Positions 32,130 through 43,340 of a stretch of DNA of 64,000 nucleotides are shown piece by piece. Source of the DNA: Anarhynchus alexandrinus (Eukaryota > Chordata > Aves > Charadriiformes > Charadriidae); contig VUYV01000042.1 of assembly GCA_008711295.1 (NCBI GenBank), positions 736,719 to 800,718 of the forward strand, written 5' to 3'. The notes under the pieces were generated by a model. That model had not been told where the DNA came from and searched no databases. It worked only from the letters and a program-made list of their open reading frames with translations. Numbering within the stretch: position 1 is the stretch's first letter; each line of letters opens with the position of its first letter. The position numbers and the translations under genes are program-made.

Positions 32130-33323
32130 GCCTAAAGTCACCCAACAAACCCTCCATAGCTGGGAAAATACTGCATGACTCTCAAGGCAGGTGTTTGCTC
32201 CAGGTACTCTATCATACCATGGGATCTGGGCTTTAACAACATTACTTATCCTGGCTTGATTGACTTCAAAAACTGTATAACACCATGAACAAACTGAGAA
32301 ATGTGTCTTGAAAAAAAGATATACTCCCTAAGGGAAAGATAAGATTTGCAGTTAGTGCAGATGACCAGGTTCAGTTTTGTAAGAGAGTGAGATTGTTTAA
32401 ATAATGGAATGGGCATTATCTAAAAAAGGCCAAAATTATCTACAATCATCAACCCATATATTATTTTTTCCTTTTAAAATAATTAATTTCTATTATGCCC
32501 TGTCAGAAAAAAGTAATCATCAATTTTAAAAAGGAAAATTAAAATGTAAAAAGTGTAGAGAAAAAAGAAGTCATGAGAAGGTATTTCATAAAAAAGGAAT
32601 GATAGATATTCAGAAGAGGAAACCATGTCTAAAACTTTTCCTTTCTCTGCCACAACCTTTTTAGAACAGTAAACTAGAAAAAAAAGAAACATCAGAAGGA
32701 TATACCTCATTTCTTTGGAAAGAAAATTTTTCCTTTGGTCATGAAATAAGGTAAGAGACTCCTGTTATCACCTTCTGCTAGTAGCACAGCGGCACAAAAG
32801 CAAGCAAAAGTAAGAACTGTGTAATCCAACATTAGGTGACCTCCGGGGCAGTACCAGCCTCACACTTACTAATGCCTGAGCTATGTTTGGGGGATTGTGG
32901 TAGTTCCTGAGAAGAACACAAATATTCAGTAAAAAATCATGTGGCAAAACTCAGGAATATTATAAAACAGCAAATGCACTGGAAAAAAAAAAACTGATAT
33001 AAAAAAAAAGTCTGAAAAACACTACTTCCAGTTTCATGGCTTTTTCATGTCTTGATGATAATTACCTAAATTAGGTGGAAATGGAGATACCTACAGTCAT
33101 ACACAGTGATACAACACCTTACTTTCAGGGTCTGGACTCCTACTCTCTGGCCCTTCTAGCACTGGCAGAATAAGATGCTTCCAAAAGCAGAAGCAAAAAT
33201 GCTAAATGGGGAGCAGCTTTAGCTTGCCAGTAAGAAAAGCTGAACATGAGGGATAAATCTAGTTGACTCAGCAAGGCAAGCTCTGTGAATGCTCTTCCTT
33301 CCTTGTCTCTGCAAGGGAACTTG
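32130..33323. other. Unannotated AT-rich sequence
   Basis: Nothing recognised; there are several short A runs (for example near 32980-33010). Confidence 0.55.
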
Positions 33324-33829
33324 TATCAAGGTCCTGAGGGCACTGATGGGCTTTAATGGTCCTGAGCAGCCTCAACTTAGAACCCTCACACCCACATCTG
33401 TGGATCTGGGAGTCCCATTTCAGCTCAGCCTGGGCCCATCGGTCCCTGTTGGAGATAGGCTGTAGGTTTATCAGCCTTCAGCTCCAGGTGCGTTGAAGCC
33501 ATCCCTGGGCCTGGCCGTGGGCACTGCTGATCCCGACTCCAATTCATGAGCAGATTTCTGAGCCTGGCTGTCCCAGGGCTATGTCTGACACTGAGTACCC
33601 TCACTGGGCTGGATCCTAACTCCCACTCATGGGATAATATATCCCAGCTTGGCCTCTGCCCATCCCTGTGCCCAGGGAGGTGCCCGATGCCTGGGGCTGG
33701 GGCTGCCCTGGTCCTGGCTGGGGGCTGGGACAGACCCTGGCTGCCACCTGGCCGGTTGTCTTGTATTGTCCACCTTGGCTGCCGTCTCCCTGCCCCAAGG
33801 GAGGAGCTGGCCTGTGCTATGTCCTGACA
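33324..33829 (+). mobile_element. GC-rich interspersed repeat, relative of 6006-6412
   Basis: This segment opens TATCAAGGTCCTGAGGGCAC and closes GCTATGTCCTGACA. The last ten bases are the exact reverse complement of the TGTCAGGACA that opens the 6006-6412 copy (minus strand), so the family seems to have inverted ends. Internal blocks TTTCAGCTCAGCC (33418-33430), GTCCCTGT (33441-33448), GTAGGTTTATC (33462-33472) and a GGGGCTGCCC block (about 33696-33705) are in the same order as in the other copy. It is longer than that copy by about 100 bp, chiefly in the middle. Flanking target duplication is unclear. Overlapping frames at 33425-33838 are not genes. Confidence 0.6.
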
Positions 33830-35943
33830 GTTTGACATGTTCAGATTCTAAATCCTGACTAAGCTGAGGTGTTCCCTAAGCTGTTTAGTCAGGGCAGAGC
33901 TGGGCATGCACAAAAGTAGGATTTCAGTAAACTGGACAATATATTTTTTTTTTAAGGGTGTTTGTGGAATCTACTTACCCTCTGGGTTGGTAGCAAATGA
34001 CCCAAAGATAACTGGGAAATAATTTTAGATCAGGTCCCTCAGTTTCTCTTGAACCTTTTTTTAGGTGGTTAAGTCCTTGACTGGGTCTAAGCACTATCAT
34101 ATTGCTATTTTTCAATTTTACTTTTTATGAAACTTAAAACCCTTGCTGGGGTTAAAGAAAAAAGTCTGGTAAATGAGAAGACAAGAATCAGGTGTGACAA
34201 CTGGTTTATTTTTTATCAAATATCACACAAGTATCAGGATGTGTATGATATTTGAGAATTGAGTCACTTGATTCCCAAGTTTTATGATTTTGACTTTACT
34301 ATTGCTCAGAACCAGGTGTTTAGAAGTAGGAGTTTGAACCGTTCTCTGTTGGGCCATGCTGCCATATAGATTATATGCTCTGAGGCTACCATGCTGTGTC
34401 TAAACTGTGAGAAACCTTTAAGTGCTTTACCGCTCTTAGGACTATGTGCATGACATGCCTGTGACAAGTATGTATAGCGTCATGATCTGTGCATGCATCA
34501 GCCTTCTTACAGCATAGTTTTCATGGGGAAAAAAATGAGTGCAGAAGCCAAAAGGACATATGATGAACTTCAACTATTTTCCATTTTGGTACCTGTCTTT
34601 CAATAAATGCATAGTAACACAGAGCCAGATTCCTGGCTTATCTGGGTCAACAAAATCATACCAGATATTAAATGATCAGGAAGTTCTATGCAGTGAAAAG
34701 ACAGGGATTAACTAGATTTAATAGTATATAGATGTCTTCAACGCTGATATAAGTTTCAGCGGCATTGCTGTAACATATAACAGTAGTGTGAGTTAAAGAA
34801 GAATCACACCTATAAAACAGTCTGGGATAAGACTGTTTCAGGTTTGCTTTAATGAGTTCTGTCTGTATCAATTCTGAGCTCTGATTTGGCATTGCTATCC
34901 AATATCTCTCCTCAAAAGCATACATATTTGAAATAAATTTAGACTAGAGTAGAATACACTGTGTTCCTGTCAAGCACTTTATCTCCCAATAAGAAAATAA
35001 CCTAATCATGAAGTATAAATGTTCAGCTACTCAAAAAGTATAACAGTTGAGACAGGGAGGGAAACAATATGATTATTGTTTCATTAGTGCACAATAGAGT
35101 GATGAAAACTGGGATTTGGTCTCTGTATGGGTGCCTGACTGGAATATTTAAATATTTTAGAATCATGTTTGTTGGCAACCTATCATCCTAAATAAATGTC
35201 TGTCCTGAGAGTCAGAACCTTATTTCAATTGCTCCAGTAGGTACTTGAATTAATTATGTTGAACTAAATGAAAGCATTTTAGTTATTCCTTGTCTAATTG
35301 AAGTAACAGTCTTCCCTAAGAAACAAGGCATAAATATAAAGAAAATCTATTATATGAAAAAGACAACAAACAAAACTAAGTTCCCCAAGGGTTTTAGTCT
35401 ACAGTTGCTCTTCTGTGATACTTTCTACTCCCACATAATCCTCAAAAAAAATTATAAAGGGCATTTTATTATTAAAGACATCTAGAGAAAAAGCTTTTAG
35501 TTTATGTGCATAAACGCTTATCATAGCACTGTCATAGCATTAACCGTGGGTATGAACTCTTCTCAGCTTGAGGAGGAGAGAAACCACAACCATATTGAAA
35601 AATTAAACAACAGCTTATACACTTATCTGAATAGAGATATCCTCCTTTCCTTTTTTTCAATATCATATCACTCAGTGGGGAAAAATCCATCCAGTTTAGT
35701 GAGATAGCAAAAGTGCAACAAGAGCGTGTTGACAGAATAGTAACCTGCATTTTGCCTTGGTAGAGAGTCTTTGTACTTCTCTAACAAATCTTTAATGCAA
35801 ATTACAAAAAAGCTATCACAGTAAAAATTCTGGAATCTAACATTGTTTTCAGCTGCACAATAACCATTCTGTTTTTCGAAACTCATAATCTTTGCTGAAC
35901 TGTGACAGAGGTTCAACAAAGCTACCCTTCCTGCATATTTTAA
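33830..35943. other. Unannotated AT-rich sequence
   Basis: Nothing recognised. Confidence 0.55.
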
Positions 35944-36018
35944 GAGAATCACAGAATCACGGAATTTTCAGACTTGGAAGGGACCTCTAGAGATCATCTA
36001 GTCCAACTCCCCAAGTGT
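35944..36018 (-). mobile_element. CR1 LINE, very short 3' end
   Basis: Seventy-five bases: two CACAGAAT-type tail units, then CTTGGAAGGGACCTCTAGAG and ATCATCTAGTCCAACTCCCC, the complement of the CR1 3' UTR end. The rest of the element is missing, typical of severe 5' truncation. Confidence 0.88.
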
Positions 36019-38559
36019 GAGTACTGTTCACCACTCTGAAACAACAGATTCCTTGCACTTATACTGAAAAAAACTATCAGAGGGACAGAGATGCACAAAT
36101 CTACAGCCTTGTATGATAATAACCAGGCCTAAGAAAAGGATGGCTCTTCAGAAACACTCTGAACTTCGTATCTTCTACTGGTAAGTGGTTAACAATACAC
36201 TGAAATTTACTGCGTTAATTGCTGATGCTATGTGTTTCAGATCCCATAGTGTAGCACAGGTGCCTAACAGCATTCTGGGTTCTGTTCCAGGGTCCTGTTG
36301 TCTACAAGTTTCAGCATCTAACTGTTGGGTGAACAAATTCCTTTTTGGATATGAGTGTTTAGTACAGAAAGAATCTTTCTGTCTTTAAAAAAGAAAAAAG
36401 GCATACCCTATTCTTCATACTTCACTCTTCATCAACTTTATCAACAACTCTGCAATAACTGAAGTCATTGGAATTTTTGCCTTCAAGTTCAGTGGGAGAA
36501 GGAGGATGGTTTCGTTTGTAGTGATATCCATAATTAAGTAGAACACTTTGCCTTTCAGCCAAATTGTTTCTCTGGGAGATGTCCCAAATAAAGAAATACT
36601 CCAATGAAGTGTGTCCCATTTAAATGGAGGTGGCAGTACTTCATCCTTCATACAGGGTAAGAGTAAAGAATGTAATACAGAAATAATGTCAAATAAACTG
36701 TTTTGTCTTCTAGATGAGTACAATAGTTTTATCCTCTTATTGAATTATCTTGTATTAGATTAACTGGTTCGGAGCTGAATATGCATTCCTGGTAGAAGCT
36801 TGCACATTTTCCGGTGTTTCCTTGATTGTAGGACCAAGTTATTTGCCCTCCCTGCTAACTCTTTTGTGTTAACTGCCAAGCAGTTATTGATGACTTTTTT
36901 GAAGCTGCCATTGCAAGAACTGTAATGAATTGCTCTTTTGCAAGGTCGTATATCAACTCAAAGATCTCCAGTTATAAAGACTGTTTAAATCTATCATTAA
37001 CATACTAGGTTGCCTAAGAATCATGCCCTCTGTGCATTCTTACCCTCTGTCCTTTAACTAACTTATGAGTTTTCATTATTGTCAAAAACCATAGGAAAAC
37101 ACATTTTGAAAAATCAGCCTTGATAACTCCTGGTGATAAAAAAAGACGAACAGGTCACAGAAGAAAAGTATGTGGAAACCTCAATTTGCATTATCGACTG
37201 CCACTATCTCAGAAGACTCACTTTAAAGCAACCAACAGCTTTTCTCCTGGTAGCAGTGTGCAAATGCAGAGCGTATTGAGGTTATGCACTTGTTTCACCT
37301 CACACAAAGTCAAATGTCGTTGTACCGGATGTCAGGAAGAGCAGACAGGTACAAGTTGTCCTTTTCACCTATGTACAGTCCTTGAGGATTTATAATTAAA
37401 GTGACTTCAGAGCTTGCCAATGGCTACTAGCGTATCCACAAGATTTTCCTTGTGATAGGCTTCATCAAGAGGAAAAGTGCTAGATTTGATTATTACTTTC
37501 ATCTAGGGCTTCTCTGATTTACTAAATAAAAACAAAAAAACAAAAACAAAACCAAAAAAGACCTCCCAAAATTTTATCTATCAGAAAAGGGAAATGAAAA
37601 CACTTTGAGAAATTGCCAGTATTCTTGCTTCAGCAGTGCCTTAAGGAACAAACTATAGAATAATCTTGGTAGTATAAAGCCTTTCTATTTTCCCACATTA
37701 CTGCTGACTGCTCTGGAAGACAAAAGGGATGTCAAGATGAAAGAGGCTGTGGGAGGGAAACAAACAGAATAAGCAGAATCTTTTTAAGGATGAGGGAAAG
37801 GAAGCCTGAACTGTTAGATTTCTGTTTTGAATGAACAGCAAACTGTCATTCATATCAGCAGAAGCTGGTTATTATAATGTTGATCCCATCCCTGGTGGCC
37901 TGTGGACAGTAGCCTCTCTTTTATTACTCAAAAATTTTGCTTTCTTTTTGCTCTCATAAAAGAATGATTCACATGTCTGTGAATGATGAATGAAAGAAGA
38001 GGGAAGAATGGTGCGAATATAACAGGAAAAAAGGTGTTTTGTATTGCTACAAATGTCCTGGCTCTTGAGACACTGTAGGACCAGATATTCTAACTGGGCA
38101 CACTGTCTAGCCACAGGCACACCGTTAGAAAATACCATTTCCATACATTAGGAGTTAAAAACATACATGTTTCTGGCCCTTATAATTCATCCTGTCCATT
38201 CAGACCTGACATACCTCAATCCCAAATTGCCAGAACCTATTCTAGAAGCCAAGGTCTTCATGCCAGCCAAAAATCACCAAAGAACATTTTTCTTCAAAGA
38301 CTTGTCAGCAGATTAAGAACAGTCAGCCACTCATTTACACTATGACTATACTACTTTAAGCTGAGTAGCTCTTGCAGTCTACTTTTTCCCTACCGCTAGA
38401 CTTTGACTAACAGCAAGTATGTGCTCAAATGATGCACCATAATGGTAGTTGACTTCTTTTCCTTTCTGATCACAGTATACACATATTCATAGGCTAGCTT
38501 GTGGACTAACTTTTTATTCCTGTGCACAAAGTGACTATATTTGGAGAGGACCAACCTGA
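36019..38559. other. Unannotated sequence
   Basis: No gene recognised. A 91-codon frame at 37120-37395 has several cysteines but no motif that I can assign. An A-rich AAAAC-type tract lies at 37524-37557. Confidence 0.55.
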
Positions 38560-38983
38560 TAAAGGTGGGCACTCTTGGCCAACGCAATTGCTTAGACTGG
38601 AGTGAAAATATCTGCCCAGAAGGAGAGCAACAGGGTGACCTAATAGCAGCCTGCAATTACTTGAAGGGTGGTTACCTGGATGGTTCACCCAAGCCCTTTC
38701 TAGCAGAAGGAGGCGATATAATAAGGAGCAATGGGCAGAAGTTGCACTTTGGGAGCTCATCTTTGGTCGCCGGGGAAAACTTTTTTCACTAGGAGCAAAG
38801 TGCAGTGTTAGAACAGGTTGCCCAGAACGTTGTCCAGAGAGGTTTTATAGTCTCTACTCTTGAAGATTTTCAAGGACACTGCTAGACAAATCTGACACAG
38901 TGCTGGTGACAGTCCTGCTTTTACTAAGGGGCTGGACTAGATGTCTTCCAGAGGTCCCTTCCAGTGAATACTTCTATGATTTA
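38560..38983 (+). mobile_element. CR1 LINE 3' fragment, strongly diverged
   Basis: The stretch can be followed as a decayed CR1 C-terminus: GGTGACCTAATAGCAGCCTG (GDLIAAYNYLKGG-like), AGGAGCAATGGGCAGAAGTT (RGNGQKL-like), GTTAGAACAGGTTGCCCAGA (NRLPR-like), then GGGGCTGGACTAGATGTCTT and a single TTCTATGATT end at about 38983. Substitutions and indels are frequent, so this is likely one of the oldest CR1 copies here. The 5' limit is approximate. Confidence 0.85.
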
Positions 38984-41900
38984 GCAAGTGTTGTTGAGGC
39001 ACAGTTTGGAAAACAACTCACATCAGGGAATATTCTTAATTGACAGTTCCGATGCAGCCACTCTGTTTGGTGGCCTGTTTTGTCGGTATTTTCTTTTCAT
39101 TTATGAGTTGGGTTTTTTGAGACAAAGAGAGTTTGTGCGTGTGTACATGAGTCAGGTCATGCCTTTAGGGTAGGGTTATGCCATGTGACTTTAGAAACAG
39201 AGGACTTCTCCTGTTATATTTGTTTTATTTGCTAATAAAGCTGTAACCTGTTGAGGTCTTCATCTTTCCCCTACCTTAACAGAAGCTTTCTGATGAAGAT
39301 AGATCACTATAGCTGTTAAGGAAGGACAATGAAAGTCCTTTATAAAGTGGTTCATGCAAAAAGTGCTCTGAGGGAGGTACAGCAAATGCTGTTATGATAA
39401 ATGTTTTCATGAGTGTGCACTACATGGATCTGTCGTGCTCTAGAGATATCCCAGAACATGAAATGCAGAGGGAAATATGCATTCCAGCCAAAGGCAGTCT
39501 TCAGGTGCCATAGCGTAAAGTATGTTCAGTGTAAATTATAAGATGAAGATTTCTTCTCTTCCATTGCAGTATCTTAAAAGTGACAAAAAAACCCCTTAAT
39601 TCCTTGTCCAGTTAATGTCAAGAACAGATATGAATTTTAGGGTTTTAAGTAGCCAAAATAAAATAGCAGGGTTCTCTTTATGTAAATAAAATTTATTAAT
39701 TGTAATTTATTCTACATACTTTCTATAAGAAGAAAGTAAATACTAAGATAACATGTAATTGTAAATGTGGTCTCTTGAAATCTCATAAAGAGCTAAACAA
39801 GCATGGGCTAATTTTAACACCTAGGTAGGAAAGCTTTAGAAAATTTATAGGTGTCACAGCAAATGAAGTTGGCCATTTAGTGTGATTTCTCTCCAGTGCA
39901 TACTCTCCAGTGAGCTGGATGGCACAAAGAGAGATACCATTTTTTCTCATTTAAAAAAACATTGTCTAAACCTTTTCAAATTACTAAAGCTCCCAAGACT
40001 CATTTCATAAAACTATTAACTATTAAGTTGCATAAATTGGCTAAAATCCAATAGAACTAATTATAGCTTTTTTATATAAATTCTTCCCATAATTTCACTG
40101 GATGAGGTGTACCTCATTATCTGCTCTGGAATTCCAGACAATGTTGACATACCTTGTTTTAGAATTCTTATAAGAATAAGAAAACATTGATTTGCTGAGG
40201 CAGAATTAAACTTTCTGGTAGCTGAGATTAAGTATTGTATTTTAGAATTATGCCACAGACTGGAGTGCTAATCAATTTTGGTCCTGTTTTCAGAAAGTAT
40301 ACATCAAAGAAAAGAACCATAGAAATGTCAAACAACGTTAAAAAAACACATATGAGCAGAAAATGCTTCTGAACTTTTGTATTTGGAGTGCTGAAGAAGT
40401 TCTATAACTGAGATGATGTCAAATTTGTTTTTTTTTTTTAAAGCAAGCTAACCATCCTGACAACAATTTTGTGAAAAACAATGGATTGGCTGACATGAGA
40501 TTATTTTCATTAAGAGCTAAGGATCTGCATAAGTAGTTTGTCAACAATGTTTTTTTAAAAATAGATTTTGTCATATTAACCTGAAGAGATTAAAAACTTG
40601 GTTAAAATGTTACAATGTCATGGGTTAATCATTTTATAGCAGTTGGAGATCTGAACTAGTGTAACAGTGAAAGTAATTTGAAATTTGTAACACAGCCAAT
40701 TAAATGCATTGTGCTATTTTTTCTGTTATTATAGAAGGGCAAATAACTTTTGCCTGAAATTTGTCATACGCATTTAGGATAAGAATATATAATAACAAGA
40801 ACAAAGGTTTATTTCAGAAGTATTTGAGTGAGAAAAAGTAGTGACAATGGAAATGAATACTTTTCTGTAGTAATTTAAAATTCAAAGTGAATTAATGGTA
40901 CAAATAAGAATAGTAAGATCTCCATCACTACAGGACTTGCATTTTCCTGTTCCTTACCATCTTGAACGGATTAGATATCTCAAAGCTTATGTTTACAAAG
41001 GGGCAGAGAATCATAATCAAGGTTTCACGTGTCCTGTAAGCCTGTGGGACATGAACCATCTCCAGCTCTGAATCTTTATGGCCATGTTAACATACCACTT
41101 GTCTGACTTGAGGAGCAGGACTAGCTGTGGCAAACAGTAAGCCCTGTAAGGTTATATTTACATTAAAAAGTAGTACAGAATCATAGGAGCATTTTTGTAG
41201 AGTAAAACAGCGTTATGGACCCAATATCCATTCTATCTGGCTTTTGGTGAGTTTTACTTCAGCTCTAGTTTTTTCCTATGGATTTAGTGTCCACAGGAGT
41301 TGGAGTGCACTAGTTGCACTCCAGTAGTCCATCTTCTAGTTCTGTTTGCTCTGAAAAAAACCCTGCTTGTATCCTTTGAAGTCGTTCTTGTTGCAAACCT
41401 GGTAAATGGGGTTGAACAGGAAATTCACTTCAAAAATGCACCTAAACCATTTAACGCTAACAAATTAAACACTAATGAGCAAAAACAGAAGCTATAGTTA
41501 GTATTTTAAGTTATACAGCTTTAAGACAAGTACTTGCCAGACTGGAAAATTGAACAGCTGCAGAACTGTCTGCATCTCATCATGTAGGTCTGCAGTGAGT
41601 AGGGGTAGGATTTATTCTAGCTGAGCTACCCATACTAAAAATAGATCCTCTGGGTATTTGAATCTTGTTTGAACTGCCTTCTTGTCCTCCACTGGATAAT
41701 GCTTATCAAGAGAGCTGTCTTTATACCTAACAGTTGATACAGCCAGATCCCCAACTGCAAAATGATGTGAAACAAATACGGCTTCCTGAAACACCCAAAT
41801 GAGTGCCTGATTGCACACATCTCAGGTGAACCTCCAACAACATTTGATTTAAATTCCAACAACATTTGATTTAAATTCATGTTTTTTCTAAACAGATGCT

Positions 41901-42837
41901 GTGCCTTATTCTCTCCAAAGTAATGTGTTATCACATGGAGCACCAACTGAATTTACAGAAGAAAAGTAGTCTATTCCAGTACAGGGTTAATTTTTTTATT
42001 ACAAAATCAGAATTACTGTTACCACAAGGAATAATAAAGCCCTACGGTTCCTCTTTACTTGGTCCAGTGACTTAACTAGCTTTGAGGGGAATTGCTCTTT
42101 TCTCTCCCAGTAAGACTAGCTTCCCAATGGGGGTTGCCTTTCCAAGGGCAAATCTTCTCTTCCTCTGTGTTTAAGATAGCTTCACCGCATCTCTTGCTTA
42201 CCTGCTTTTATTTTTAACCCAATTAATTCAGTTAAAATGTAAAAGATAGGGCATTTTGTCTCCCAGAGGGCTTCTTTGACACATAATGCTGTTATTTATG
42301 TATTTAGTTTAGTACATTATTCTGAGCCTAGACGGCCTTCTTGCCATTCACAATTTCAAGAGTGTCACAGCATTTTATAAATTGAATATCATAGAGAAAG
42401 TATTTATTGTGCGTACATCTGATAAAGCTAGCAGGCTGCGGTGTGACATGACACTTTCTGGCAGCAGGACAGTCTTTCCATTCACCCCTTCCCTCACTAC
42501 TGCCCTTATCAGTTCATTACTTTTTCTATTGTGTTTGCTTTAAAGTAAAAGAAAACAAAAACAAAAAAACCACCTAACAACCTAAAACCACACAATCTCC
42601 CTGTATCAAAGTATGACAAAGTGATTTTTCTGCTCATCTAAATTTTCCACAGGCTGCTATGTCTACCCCTTTTCTGAACAACAATTTTAAAAAGTATTTT
42701 ACTGCATTTTTTCCTACACCATCTCCAAATCAAGACAGTTGGCAGGTCTACTGTGATTTGTGCACTGTGACTCAGCTCTGCAAAAAACAAGCTCTGTAAA
42801 AAAAAATTAAAAACATTGTCAATATGAAGTACATTTT
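38984..42837. other. Unannotated AT-rich sequence
   Basis: No gene found. It includes a perfect 22-bp tandem duplication at 41833-41876. Confidence 0.55.
41833..41876 (+). repeat. Perfect 22-bp direct tandem duplication
   Basis: Unit TCCAACAACATTTGATTTAA plus AT occurs twice back to back without a mismatch (41833-41854, 41855-41876). It is a recent small duplication, probably by slippage or end repair, and may vary between individuals. Confidence 0.92.
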
Positions 42838-43182
42838 TGTCCTGGTTCGAGGTAAAACAGAACCAATTTTGTTCAGTAACTTCACTTCTTAGCTGGGCCT
42901 CTTCTAACTACTGAAATTAACAGCACATTGTGCAGACAATGTTCACTCTCTCAGAGTGATAAGACCAATTGTTTATAGTTGATGCCCAGGCATGGTGTGC
43001 AGAGAGGCTCCTGCTTATACTTATTGCTGTAACACCCAAGGCCAACCAACTTTGTTATTTGCCCCGTTGGAGGGTCGGAAGCGGAAAAGCATAGTGGGGT
43101 CCCACCTGCAGGGAGGAGCGGACAGGACAGGTGACCCAAAACTGACCAACAGGGTATTCCATCCCATCTGCCTCATGCCCAG

Positions 43183-43190
43183 TATAAAAG
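43183..43190 (+). promoter_or_regulatory. LTR TATA box
   Basis: TATAAAAG is at the same relative place as 15810-15817 in the related LTR. Confidence 0.6.
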
Positions 43191-43262
43191 CTGAGGGATC
43201 AAGGGGTCAGCTCTCTTCCTTTAATGGCTGACGTCTGAGAAGGACTCTGTTCGTCTGCCTGT

Positions 43263-43263
43263 N
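43263..43263. other. One-base assembly gap hiding LTR sequence
   Basis: Unlike the other short gaps, the flanks are not duplicated. Comparison with the LTR at 15463 indicates roughly 270 missing bases here. Confidence 0.75.
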
Positions 43264-43340
43264 GGGTAGAGGGGAGCATCTGTCGGTCCCATCTGGGGTC
43301 CCCCAGGTCCCCAGTAGCCGATTTGGCCTAAACCACGACA

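Larger units (their letters stand above)
42838..43340 (+). mobile_element. Solo LTR of an avian endogenous retrovirus, with a hidden internal gap
   Basis: It opens TGTCCTGGTTCGAGG and closes CCTAAACCACGACA. The first 425 bp align with 15463-15899, including the TATA box at 43183-43190. At 43263 a single N interrupts it. Beyond the N, GAGCATCTGTCGG corresponds to about 16177 of the other LTR, so the part between (about 270 bp, AT-rich in the sister copy) is missing from the assembly. The flanks ATTTT and ATTGG give only weak support for a target duplication. The 3' end belongs to a different subtype from the 15463 LTR. Confidence 0.82.

Noticed and set aside
31353..32178. Overlapping frames of 104-172 codons on the plus strand
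   Set aside because: They lie antisense within the solo LTR and reflect its internal repeat units. No known protein motif.
42838..42870. GGTTCGAGG near 42844 as a tRNA T-arm
   Set aside because: It is the start of an LTR; no acceptor stem, anticodon arm or B-box context.
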